NCBI GenBank assembly: GCA_910585075.1
Contig: CAJUED010000007.1
Coordinates: 37,207-101,206 of the forward strand
Source: an uncultured Lachnospiraceae bacterium
GTDB lineage: Bacteria > Bacillota > Clostridia > Lachnospirales > Lachnospiraceae
Length of the DNA stretch: 64,000 nucleotides
Reading direction: 5' to 3'
Position numbers and translations under genes: made by a program. Of the stretch, positions 1-7,690 are shown piece after piece. The notes under the pieces are model-generated. The model was not told the origin of the DNA. It did not search any database and worked only from the letters and a program-made list of their open reading frames with translations. Numbering within the stretch: the first letter of the stretch is position 1; each line of letters opens with the position of its first letter.

Positions 1-23
1 TGACCTTTGGCTCCGGCCTTTAG

Positions 24-362
24 CTACGACCTTGGGCTCTTGCCCTTGGCTTTGACCTTTGGCTCCGGCAGTTCCTCATACATTGCATCCAGCAATTCTC
101 TCATAAATTCGGTGTTCTCCACATCCTCCACCACAACCATCAAGGTTTTGGAACCTTCATAAGGATATGCCCGCTCCGCATCCGGGAATAGACGCAGCAC
201 TGATTCCGTAGGTTTTAAAAACAGGCAGTTGTCGCAGATATCCCCCACCAGCTTCTTCTGATAATACACCAGGTATTCTCCCATCATTTTTCTGGAGGAC
301 ACATCACCGGCCTTTTGCAGATTTTCCATCACATAATCATAAAATTCTTTTGAAGTTGCCAT
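24..362 (-). CDS. TfoX/Sxy N-terminal domain protein
   Basis: A 112-residue protein the size of a stand-alone TfoX N-terminal domain. Visible family features are RKMMGEYLVYY near residues 25-35, ICDNCLFLK near 42-50 and YEGSKTLMVVVED near 68-80. TfoX is the competence regulator of Gram-negatives; in Firmicutes the lone N-terminal domain has no settled role, so no function is claimed. The start codon overlaps the stop of the upstream GyrI-like gene (TAATG), with GGAGG inside that gene's end, so translation is probably coupled. The C-terminal tail is a Lys/Ala/Pro low-complexity stretch (PKVKAKGKSPRS). The 16-17 bp coding for the start of this tail recur just beyond the stop codon at the window edge, suggesting tail length varies by repeat slippage. 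Confidence 0.8.
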   Translation of the reverse strand: MATSKEFYDYVMENLQKAGDVSSRKMMGEYLVYYQKKLVGDICDNCLFLKPTESVLRLFPDAERAYPYEGSKTLMVVVEDVENTEFMRELLDAMYEELPEPKVKAKGKSPRS

Positions 363-1006
363 TACTTTACCTCCTGTTCCTGTTTGATGGGATGTCTGAT
401 TACTGTTTTCAATTTTTCCGGAGCCACCCGCCTTGTATCGGACAGATAAATTTCGTGGTGCATTCTTTCCGCTGAGAAATCGCTCACATAACCCTTTTCC
501 TGAAGGAATCCGTCCATAAGCGCTATGGTCTCAGGCTCATCATCATAGGCTCCCACATGCATGCACTGGACGCACAGTCCTTCATGGATTGTCATAAATT
601 CCACCTTGGAAAAATCCTGCTTCTTTTTCCGTCCGGCTTCCTCCACCGCCCAATTAAAATCCTCTTTGGTCACAAAGTCCGGAAGCCTGATAACGGATAT
701 CCAGCAGAAATCCTCTTTTCTGCTATAATCCACCCCATCAGTATCCTCCTGCCACCAGAATCCCTCCAAAGGCGGCACCACATAATCAAAATAGCCCTCG
801 ATTTTATGACTGCTCATCTTGCTCATTTTAATGGTAAAAGCAATCCCATAAAGCAGGCCAATCGATTCCTTATACGCCCCGCCCTCCTCGTTTGGGTTTC
901 CTTTTCCTCTGACTGCGATAAATTTCATTTCCGGAATGTCTACAATTTCCGGTTTCTTTTTCGGCATGTAGAACTCTTTATATTCTTTTTTATAATCAAA
1001 CGCCAT
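362..1006 (-). CDS. GyrI-like small-molecule-binding domain protein
   Basis: Predicted cytoplasmic protein of 214 residues. The start at 1006 is chosen over an upstream in-frame codon because GGAGGGG lies five bases before it and the protein then begins MAFDYKKEYKEFY, as in the family. The segment PEMKFIAVRGKGNPNEEGG is typical of the GyrI-like/AraC-effector-binding fold (DUF4865/YhhW-type names are also used), which binds hydrophobic cations and drugs. The tryptophan- and glutamate-rich middle (EGFWWQEDTDGVDY) would suit such a pocket. There is no HTH, so this is a stand-alone sensor or binding protein. It forms a translationally coupled pair with the TfoX-like gene. Family assignment is from pattern; ligand unknown. 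Confidence 0.8.
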   Translation of the reverse strand: MAFDYKKEYKEFYMPKKKPEIVDIPEMKFIAVRGKGNPNEEGGAYKESIGLLYGIAFTIKMSKMSSHKIEGYFDYVVPPLEGFWWQEDTDGVDYSRKEDFCWISVIRLPDFVTKEDFNWAVEEAGRKKKQDFSKVEFMTIHEGLCVQCMHVGAYDDEPETIALMDGFLQEKGYVSDFSAERMHHEIYLSDTRRVAPEKLKTVIRHPIKQEQEVK

Positions 1007-1194
1007 TTTTCCCCTCCATCTCTGCCCCTTATATAACAATATAACGTTCAACCGGATCGACTTCGAAGCATGTTTGAAAAATCGCAACCATTCAGCCTTG
1101 CTTCACTGTTACGAAAAATTACTCCCGCAAATTGCGAAGCACATCCAAAAGAAAGCATTTTCAAACGCACTATACAAATGATGCTGCCGAGCTG

Positions 1195-1740
1195 TCATGT
1201 TTTCTGCGCACAATTTTTCCGGTGCGCCTTTATCTTTTTCATGGCCCAATCATAGTGGCTGGAAGTATTGCTCACAAAATAAGAACCAAGTACGGAGCCG
1301 CCCACGGCCGGGAAAGCCTTTGACATAAACAGTTCTTCATTTGTAAAACGGTTTATTCTTTTCACAACCTCTCTGTGAGAATCCGCAAGCATTTTTTCTG
1401 CTTCCTCAAGGCTTGTCTCCTGATGCTTTTCCCAAAATTTCTGATTCATGGATGCAATCGTCCTCCAGTTATAAATGACCGGCAGGAACCGAACATTTTT
1501 ACCGCCCGTATTTTCATCCACGAATCGAATCATAAGCTGATGCCATTCATATAAATGAATCAGCACATCCCTCACATTCTTATCCCGCTTCCAGTGGGCT
1601 TCCGTTTTCTTTGCATCCCCGCTGAAGTCAAAGGGCATGCTTTGCTCTTTTTCCGTGAGCGAAGCAATCAGCTCATTCAATTTTTCAAAATTTTCTTCCG
1701 CTGCTACAAGCAGGTCTTCTTTGTTTCTTGGTCTTGGCAT
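1195..1740 (-). CDS. ClbS/DfsB family four-helix-bundle protein
   Basis: The 181-residue protein begins MPRPRNKEDLLVAAEENFEKL, the usual opening of ClbS/DfsB (DUF1706) proteins, a branch of the DinB-like four-helix bundles. ClbS hydrolyses colibactin and DfsB-type members act on toxic small molecules; whether this one has an enzymatic role is not shown. Family-like positions include VRDVLIHLYEWHQLM near 56-70 and SHYDWAMKKIK near the end. The start has GGAGG four bases upstream. The gene begins inside the last 37 bases of the WYL regulator gene, so the two are probably one transcript and the regulator may control it. Confidence 0.85.
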   Translation of the reverse strand: MPRPRNKEDLLVAAEENFEKLNELIASLTEKEQSMPFDFSGDAKKTEAHWKRDKNVRDVLIHLYEWHQLMIRFVDENTGGKNVRFLPVIYNWRTIASMNQKFWEKHQETSLEEAEKMLADSHREVVKRINRFTNEELFMSKAFPAVGGSVLGSYFVSNTSSHYDWAMKKIKAHRKNCAQKT

Positions 1741-2657
1741 TTTTCCTCCATTCCGGCATATTGCCGTACCATATCCTTTGCAATTTGAATCAGTTTCTCT
1801 CTCACCTCCACAGGCTCAAGGACCTTCACCTTTGCCCCAAAGGTAAGCAGCCAGCAGACCAGACTTTCCTTATCCGTATAGTCCGCTGTAAAAAGCAGGG
1901 TTCCGTCTTCCTTTTCCGTAAAACAGTGCATCCCAAATTCCTCTATCAGTCTCCACTTCATCTCTCCGACAAACAAAGCTTTCACCTTTATTATCCCCGG
2001 AAATATTTTTTCGATCGTTAAGTCCGGAACCGGTACTTCTCTGGGCGCAAACCCTGCTTTTGTCTCAAAAAGCTCATCCATCCGGTTTAGTTTAAACATC
2101 CGAAAGTCCTTCCGCCCACTGCACCAGCCCCACACATACCAGGAAGACCACTTAAAAACCAGATAATAAGGCTCGATCGTCCGTACGCTGTCGCCCTTTG
2201 GCGCATAATAATGAAATGTCAAAAGCTTTCTTTCCTCAATGGCGTTTTGAATCAGCTCTATCTTGGGCGCTATGGTATCCTTATACCATGATGACAAATC
2301 AATCAACATGGAATCCCTTCCGCTGACAAAATCTGATGAACCGGATTTCAGCTTTTCCATAAGGCCGCCGTAATAGTTGCTGCCACTGACACTGTCCAGA
2401 CTCCGAAGCCCCGCCAGAATCATTTGCATGTCCTTTGACGTGAGCAGCGTCCTATCCATCCGATAACCGTCCATAATGCCAATTCCGCCGCCTGCGCCCT
2501 GGGAAGTATAAATTGGAATCCCCGCTTTGCACAAATCCTCAATATCCCTGTTGATTGTCCTGCGCGATACTTCGAATTTCTCCGCAAGCACGGGCGCCGT
2601 AACCTTTTCTTCCTGTAACAGTACTGAAAGTATTCCGATAAGCCTGTCTGTTTTCAT
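1704..2657 (-). CDS. HTH-WYL domain transcriptional regulator (YafY-like)
   Basis: A 317-residue DNA-binding regulator. The N-terminal winged helix (about residues 1-60) reads KVTAPVLAEKFEVSRRTINRDIEDL, followed by IPIYTSQGAGGGIGIMDGY, a standard junction in this family. A WYL domain follows (about 135-225) with WSSWYVWGWCSGRKDFRMFKLNRM. WYL domains sense ligands, often nucleic-acid related, and control stress or defence loci. The start at 2657 is preferred over an upstream TTG because AAGGAG lies at the correct distance. The gene overlaps the ClbS-like gene downstream, which is the likely target together with its own promoter. Confidence 0.88.
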   Translation of the reverse strand: MKTDRLIGILSVLLQEEKVTAPVLAEKFEVSRRTINRDIEDLCKAGIPIYTSQGAGGGIGIMDGYRMDRTLLTSKDMQMILAGLRSLDSVSGSNYYGGLMEKLKSGSSDFVSGRDSMLIDLSSWYKDTIAPKIELIQNAIEERKLLTFHYYAPKGDSVRTIEPYYLVFKWSSWYVWGWCSGRKDFRMFKLNRMDELFETKAGFAPREVPVPDLTIEKIFPGIIKVKALFVGEMKWRLIEEFGMHCFTEKEDGTLLFTADYTDKESLVCWLLTFGAKVKVLEPVEVREKLIQIAKDMVRQYAGMEEKCQDQETKKTCL

Positions 2658-2824
2658 ACGAACTCCTTGCAATTATTATCATACCAAAGTAAACACGACA
2701 TCTATATGTCATGTTCATTATAACATTTTATTTATTATCTGTCAGAATACAATTGCACGGAGAAAATTCTTCTTTCCCTATAGGGCGCCTGTCGATTCTG
2801 CGCTTAGGCCTCCTTTCCATGAAA

Positions 2825-2863
2825 ATACCTCCAAAGTAGATTTCCTATCCACTTTAGAGGTAT
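2825..2863. repeat. Intergenic hairpin, possible terminator or attenuator
   Basis: The 371-bp gap between the WYL gene and the GNAT gene contains a strong inverted repeat: ATACCTCCAAAGTAGAT pairs with ATCCACTTTAGAGGTAT around a 6-base loop, with two mismatches. On the minus strand it is followed by TTTTC, so it could terminate or attenuate transcription running toward the WYL gene. The rest of the gap holds a second GTCAA/TTGAC-bounded, GC-rich dyad near 2970-3006 and no convincing gene. Confidence 0.45.
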
Positions 2864-3010
2864 CTTATCATCATTTCTGATAAGTGCCCGCTTTTCCCAG
2901 GGAACGCCGCCTCACGTTGCGGGCCGCGGGTCAGCTTGTTGTTCAAAAACTTCATTCAAATTTGTTATAATGGGTCAAGCTTGCATGCTTGCACGCGCAT
3001 TTGACCCACA

Positions 3011-3040
3011 ACTTCAGTATAAGAACTTTCATACTGAAGT
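3011..3040 (-). terminator. Hairpin spanning the GNAT stop codon
   Basis: Perfect 10-bp inverted repeat ACTTCAGTAT / ATACTGAAGT around a 10-base loop. The last codons and the stop of the GNAT gene lie inside the stem and loop. No long T-run follows on the minus strand, so this could protect the 3' end rather than act as a classical terminator. Confidence 0.5.
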
Positions 3041-3532
3041 TTCCTGCAGTTTGCACACCATGATATATTCTTCTTCGTTCTCGTCAATCCTCTTAAATCC
3101 CACTTTTTCATACATCCTCACAGCATAATTTGCCTTCTGCACGGCCAGAGACGCCTGCCCGTAACCCTGCTTTCTCAGCACTTCCAGCATCCTTACCATA
3201 AGCTGCGAACCGATACCCTGTCCCCGATATTCCTGATACAGCGAAATGGCAAAGGACGGCGTCTCGTCGTCCACATGGCCGTAATCATTCATGATCCTTG
3301 TCCAGACCGCGCCCACCACCTGGCCGTCTATTTCCGCTACAAGGCAATTGTCCCCTTCGTGGCCGCCAAAATCGTCCGTATATACCCGCAACTCGGGCTT
3401 TTCAATAATTTCCCTCTCGGGTGGCTCTGTGCCCTCGGGAACAAATATCGCCTCATAAAGGAAATCCTTCAGCAGAGCGGTTTCGTCTCTTTGCAGCTCA
3501 CGAATTATATAGTTTTTCTTATCACTCATCAT
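3029..3532 (-). CDS. GNAT family N-acetyltransferase
   Basis: A 167-residue acetyl-CoA-dependent acyltransferase. The acetyl-CoA binding motif A is clear: LYQEYRGQGIGSQLMVRMLE near residues 97-116, with the preceding beta-4 strand (SFAISL). The end NYAVRMYEKVGFKRIDENEE is motif B. The acceptor substrate cannot be predicted. It starts with two consecutive ATGs; GGAGG lies 12-15 bases upstream, slightly distant. It stands alone on the minus strand, with a stem-loop at its stop codon. Confidence 0.88.
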   Translation of the reverse strand: MMSDKKNYIIRELQRDETALLKDFLYEAIFVPEGTEPPEREIIEKPELRVYTDDFGGHEGDNCLVAEIDGQVVGAVWTRIMNDYGHVDDETPSFAISLYQEYRGQGIGSQLMVRMLEVLRKQGYGQASLAVQKANYAVRMYEKVGFKRIDENEEEYIMVCKLQETSV

Positions 3533-3681
3533 CTTAAAACAACCCCTCCTATAATAATACCAACACCCTCACTGCAGTCGCCAGATTCATGTAAGTATGG
3601 CCTTAACGCATTGCCCGCGGGAATCAAACACCCCCACGCTTCTTGAAGGCGTCATATTGGATCACATTAAGCAAAGCACTG

Positions 3682-4848
3682 TTAATTCCAGTATTTTTGA
3701 ATTTTGTTCTCGGCGTCTGCCCGGCTCAAATCATATTTTTCTATCAGCCGTGCCGTGGCATTTTCCTTTTCCATATGGAACTCCTGACATAATTGAACGA
3801 AACTTTTGATTCCATTTTCCAGCTGCAATTCTTTTTCTTTTATTTTTTCGGTCAGTTCTTCTCTTACCTGGGTGGCTCTCTGTTCTGCCGTCCGCTCTGC
3901 TTCCGCCAGCTTTTGCTCTGCCTCCTTGGTCTTCCTCCGTTCCGCCTGAATATCCATCTTTTCCATATTTTCGAACAAATATCCCATATTTCTATCCTCC
4001 ACTTCCTTTACGCATTCCCTGGCCTCGTCCACAGGCATATTCATCTTAATGCACAGGCTCCATATCGTGGATGCGATAATATTAAGCACGGGCGCAGGCG
4101 CTTTGGAGATAATCCGGGCAATTTTATCCCGTTCGCTCTTAAGAAACCGGGTCATATCCTCCGGCGTCTGTACTTTGTTAATCATCATAAGCAGAGACAT
4201 TTCGTCTTCTCGGTCAAGGAGTTCCTCATTGCTATAATCATGTATCCTGACCATCCGATAGGTAAAATCCGGTATGTAATCCCCAAACACTTCCTTTAAC
4301 AGAATCCTGTCCTGAAACCGCAAATCCGCAGTCCAGTTTCCGCTGCCCTCGTAATACACAATGGGAAGTATGGCCGGGTATTTAAAAGCTTTTGTTCTGG
4401 TGATGCCTTCCTGTCTTTGCTCCGCTTCCCTTGCACACTCATTCCAAATGCAGGACATATAGCGTAAAAGCTGCATGGTAACATTGTAGTCCACTTCGCT
4501 TTTGTGCTCTATCAATGAAACCAAATATATCTGTGATTCTTGTTCTGCATCCGCATCTGTATCTATGCCTGTGCCCACAGCTATGTTTCTGAGACGGATT
4601 CTTTGTACCGTATCCGTCTCAAAGGAAATCCCCAGATAAGCCTGATATCGTTTTGTTACATCCTCAATGTCCTCCGGTTTCACATCTTCCAGTATTGGGA
4701 TGTCGAAATTATCCCTCAAAAACTGTGATACCAGCATGGAATTCTGAAAAATAGTACGACTGTTGGCGTCCCGTATCTGTCCCTTTGCCGCCCGTGTATT
4801 TCCTGCTTGATGGCGCCGCACCGTGCTTTTTCTTTTCTTTCTTTTCAA
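3682..4848 (-). CDS. Rpn family recombination-promoting nuclease / putative transposase
   Basis: PD-(D/E)XK nuclease-fold protein of 388 residues. I place the start at a TTG (4848) because AAGGAGG lies 10 bases upstream; an in-frame ATG-type start further up (to 4923) lacks a good site. YLVSLIEHKSEVD near residue 110 supplies the E-x-K catalytic pair; ILPIVYYEGSGNWT and the C-terminal ENATARLIEKYDLSRADAE are typical of the clostridial branch. Rpn proteins are DNA nucleases that raise RecA-independent recombination and resemble transposases, but act without terminal repeats. A Thr/Asp-rich insert (TGIDTDADAEQES) sits just before the catalytic motif. A charged coiled coil spans roughly residues 300-365. 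Confidence 0.85.
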   Translation of the reverse strand: MKRKKRKSTVRRHQAGNTRAAKGQIRDANSRTIFQNSMLVSQFLRDNFDIPILEDVKPEDIEDVTKRYQAYLGISFETDTVQRIRLRNIAVGTGIDTDADAEQESQIYLVSLIEHKSEVDYNVTMQLLRYMSCIWNECAREAEQRQEGITRTKAFKYPAILPIVYYEGSGNWTADLRFQDRILLKEVFGDYIPDFTYRMVRIHDYSNEELLDREDEMSLLMMINKVQTPEDMTRFLKSERDKIARIISKAPAPVLNIIASTIWSLCIKMNMPVDEARECVKEVEDRNMGYLFENMEKMDIQAERRKTKEAEQKLAEAERTAEQRATQVREELTEKIKEKELQLENGIKSFVQLCQEFHMEKENATARLIEKYDLSRADAENKIQKYWN

Positions 4849-4923
4849 CTTGGTTATTCCTCCTTGGTCTGATAAGCGCATATATTTTGTATGTGCCCGC
4901 ATCCTTAAATCGCTGTAAAACAC

Positions 4924-5280
4924 TACGCTTTAGAATCGTATATGCTTGTATATGCTTGATTTACAGGAATATATACTTAAGCATATCTGCTTATAAGCAC
5001 ATTGCTTTAAGCGCATATATAACGGCATGCTCTGTCAGACAAAAAGGAATATCTTTCCGCCCTCATTGCACTTACAAAATATAAAATTAATATGAAATTC
5101 CGGCGAAAAGCCTATAATCTGATGCCTCGATTCAATATGTTTACCCGAAGATTCAACATATTTATCCGAAGCCGCCACACCTGAAAGCCCTGAACAGGCT
5201 GTGTGGAATTCAGCTAATTGATAGTTATAAGATAACATGTGCGGAAAGCTTCTGCAAGTAAAATTTACTTCCAAATACGA
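4924..5280. other. Intergenic AT-rich region, no convincing gene
   Basis: Between the Rpn gene and the hairpin array at the pilus operon end. It contains short repeats of ATATGCTT / AAGCATAT / TAAGCGCAT type near 4935-5025. A 79-codon minus-strand frame here lacks a ribosome binding site and resembles nothing known. Confidence 0.5.
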
Positions 5281-5388
5281 ATAGAAGGAAAATCTCCGAT
5301 TTTCCTTCTATCCTTCCTGCTGCCAACAACCCGCAAATTTGAGCCCCGGCTCAAATTTGTTGATTGAAAAATCCCTGATTTTTCAATC
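5281..5388 (-). repeat. Array of three perfect hairpins at the end of the pilus operon
   Basis: Three back-to-back perfect inverted repeats: a 14-bp stem (ATAGAAGGAAAATC, loop TCC) at 5281-5311; a 12-bp stem (CAAATTTGAGCC, loop CC) at 5334-5359; a 12-bp stem (GATTGAAAAATC, loop CCT) at 5362-5388, which includes the stop codon of pilB. The outer two share the AAAATC/GATTTT core. A classical downstream U-run is weak, but as the first structure after the operon this array probably terminates transcription or stabilises the 3' end. Confidence 0.7.
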
Positions 5389-7064
5389 TATTCATAAGCA
5401 ATCTTCAAAAGCTCCTCGGGCGTGCTGATTCCCTGTTTCACCAGTTTCAGCCCGTTCTCCTTTAAAGTATGCATATGCTGGTTTTTCTTGGCGTACTCCA
5501 CCACCTCGTCCATATTTGCCCGCTCACTTATCATATGGCGGAGCTTCCCATCCACCGTGATAATCTCGTGGACGGCGATACGTCCCCGGTAGCCTGTATT
5601 ATTGCACTGGATGCACCCCCGGCCCCGGCGGATTTTCTTTACGTCCTCTCCCAGAAGTTTCCGCTCCTGCTCGGTGGTATCCACCTCCTGGCTGCAGTTG
5701 GGACACACCTTCCGCATGAGTCGCTGGGCCACCATGCCCACCAGGGAGTTGGCAATCAAATAATTTTCCACCCCCATATCCCCCAGACGGACAATACTGG
5801 ATGCGGCGTCGTTGGTATGGAGAGTGCTGAGCACCACGTGGCCGGTAATTGCCGCACGCACGGAAATCTCGGCGGTCTCCCCGTCTCTGGTCTCCCCCAC
5901 CATGATAACGTCCGGGTCCTGACGCAGCAGAGCCCGCAGCCCTGTCTCAAAGGTAAGACCCGCCACAGGGTTTACCTGAGTCTGGTTGATTCCCGGCACA
6001 TTTTTTTCCACCGGGTCCTCTATTGTAGAGATGTTCAGCATACGCTTGGAAAGGTATTCCAGTACCATATAAAGGGTGGTAGATTTACCGCTTCCGGTAG
6101 GGCCTGTGATATAGATAATCCCGTTAGGGCAGTTTAAAAGTGGAAGGAATTGGCGGTAGCTCTCGTCATCCATACCAAACTGATCCCCATGGTCCAGCTG
6201 GCCTGAGGATGTAAGCAGACGCAGCACCGCCTTTTCCCCAAACACGGTGGGCATAACGGAAACACGGATATTTACATGGCCCTGCTCCGTCCTTACCCGG
6301 AAGTGGCCGTCCTGTGGGATTCTTTTTTCTGCAATATCCAGATTCGCCATGATTTTAATCCGGGCAATCAAAGGCTGATGCACGTTCCGCTGGAGGGATA
6401 CGTATTCCAGAATCACCCCATCTATTCTCATCCTGACCTTGGTCTCCCGCTCAAAGGGCTCGATATGAATATCGCTGGCATTGCTCTTGATTGCGCGCTC
6501 CACCAGACTATTGAGCAGGTTGATGATGGGAGCTTCCTCGTCCACATTTTCAAGCTCGGTTAAATCAAAGTCGTCCAGCTCGTCGGCCACAAATCCCGCA
6601 TTGGCCTTGGTAGCCGCCTGTCTTGCCCCTACCTCGGCAAAGTAGTAGGAAATGGCCTGCCGCAGGGGCTTTTCCTCACTCAGCAGGATTTGCAGATAAC
6701 AGCCGGTCTGCTGGCGCACCTCCTCCAGGGCAAAATAGTTGAGAGGGTCGTTTGTCACAAGCACCATGGTACGGTTCTGTACTCTTAAGGGTAAAAAAAG
6801 ATTTTTCTCCGCCAAATCCTTATCTACCATAGCCACGGCTTCCAAATCCACCTGCTGGGAGGCCACGTCCACAATCTCAAGCTCCAGCCTGCTAGCCAGG
6901 GCCTCTAACACCTGCTGCTCCGTCACAAACTGCAGCTCTATCAAAATCTGGCCCACGCGCTTGTCCCTGTGCTCCTTCTGGTAGGCTAAGGCCTCCTCCA
7001 TCTGCTGGGAATTTACATACCCGCGCTCCGCCAATATTTCCCCGATTCTCAAATTCGTCCTCAA
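5388..7064 (-). CDS. pilB: Type IV pilus assembly ATPase PilB (GspE/PulE family)
   Basis: Cytoplasmic hexameric ATPase that powers pilus extension. The TTG start at 7064 gives 558 residues beginning RTNLRIGEILAERGYVN, the MshEN/GspE N-terminal domain; AGGGGG lies just upstream. Walker A ITGPTGSGKSTTLYMVLEYL lies near residue 340. The Asp box, Walker B (LRQDPDVIMVGETRDGETAE) and His box (TGHVVLSTLHTNDAASS) follow. The zinc-binding four-cysteine element (CPNC...CIQCNNTGYRGR) lies near 480-515. Length and motifs are those of a complete enzyme. It is the last gene of the pilus operon, 11 bases after pilO. Because pilT lies 20 kb upstream in the same operon, both motors are encoded and retraction is likely. 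Confidence 0.95.
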   Translation of the reverse strand: MRTNLRIGEILAERGYVNSQQMEEALAYQKEHRDKRVGQILIELQFVTEQQVLEALASRLELEIVDVASQQVDLEAVAMVDKDLAEKNLFLPLRVQNRTMVLVTNDPLNYFALEEVRQQTGCYLQILLSEEKPLRQAISYYFAEVGARQAATKANAGFVADELDDFDLTELENVDEEAPIINLLNSLVERAIKSNASDIHIEPFERETKVRMRIDGVILEYVSLQRNVHQPLIARIKIMANLDIAEKRIPQDGHFRVRTEQGHVNIRVSVMPTVFGEKAVLRLLTSSGQLDHGDQFGMDDESYRQFLPLLNCPNGIIYITGPTGSGKSTTLYMVLEYLSKRMLNISTIEDPVEKNVPGINQTQVNPVAGLTFETGLRALLRQDPDVIMVGETRDGETAEISVRAAITGHVVLSTLHTNDAASSIVRLGDMGVENYLIANSLVGMVAQRLMRKVCPNCSQEVDTTEQERKLLGEDVKKIRRGRGCIQCNNTGYRGRIAVHEIITVDGKLRHMISERANMDEVVEYAKKNQHMHTLKENGLKLVKQGISTPEELLKIAYE

Positions 7065-7075
7065 AATAAAACCCC

Positions 7076-7690
7076 CTACTCGTGCATATATACTTCCAAG
7101 GTACAGCTCATATCCGGCTGTTCCACCACATTCCAATCCTCGTCAAAATAAATCTGTTCATCCATTTGCAGGCTGCACAGCCGAAGGGCCGGATAATTGT
7201 TCTCCAAATCATTTAAAAAGCTGAGAAACTGTCCTTCCTCGCCCCGCAACACCATATTTCCCCGTCCCGTCAGAATATAATGGTCGGACACGGCTCCCTG
7301 CCCTGCGGCCGTAACCCCGTACAGATAAGCCTCCGGTATCATAGGCGCTGTTTCTTCTATTGCTAAAGACACCGGAAACAGGCCGTGCTTTAAGGCAATT
7401 CCCGTGAGCAGCTCGTCCACCTGATGATTTTCCATCCGCTCATAATAGGTGGCGGAAATTTCCGCAAGCTCCTTTTTTCCGCTTTCAATCCTCTGCTCCA
7501 GCCCGGGAATGCTGTCGATTGACGCCTGCATTTCGGCTATAGTCTCCGCAAGGGTATCGTTCTGGATATCGTACTCCTGAAGCTGGGCGATCCTGGGCAT
7601 CAAAAGGAATCTCACCACAAGGAAAATAATCAGCGCACTGCTTGCAAGCTTTAACAGCAAAATATCGTTTTCCGTTATTTCCAGTCTCAT
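7076..7690 (-). CDS. pilO: PilO-like inner-membrane alignment protein
   Basis: A 204-residue bitopic membrane protein. One transmembrane helix (LLKLASSALIIFLVVRFLLM, about residues 12-31) is followed by a coiled-coil segment with repeated Glu/Gln/Leu (about 36-85) and a small C-terminal alpha/beta domain. This is the PilO/GspM layout. Sequence identity to named PilO proteins is low in this group, so the call leans on architecture and on the position between PilM-N and PilB. The start ATG overlaps the upstream stop (ATGA), indicating translational coupling. Confidence 0.8.
   Translation of the reverse strand: MRLEITENDILLLKLASSALIIFLVVRFLLMPRIAQLQEYDIQNDTLAETIAEMQASIDSIPGLEQRIESGKKELAEISATYYERMENHQVDELLTGIALKHGLFPVSLAIEETAPMIPEAYLYGVTAAGQGAVSDHYILTGRGNMVLRGEEGQFLSFLNDLENNYPALRLCSLQMDEQIYFDEDWNVVEQPDMSCTLEVYMHE

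Noticed and set aside
3682..4848. Rpn gene as part of an insertion sequence
   Set aside because: No terminal inverted repeats or target duplications were seen at its edges; this family is now known to act without such ends.
5035..5274. 79-codon minus-strand frame before the pilus operon terminator
   Set aside because: It would start at TTG without a Shine-Dalgarno sequence, has no recognisable features, and the region holds short AT-rich repeats.
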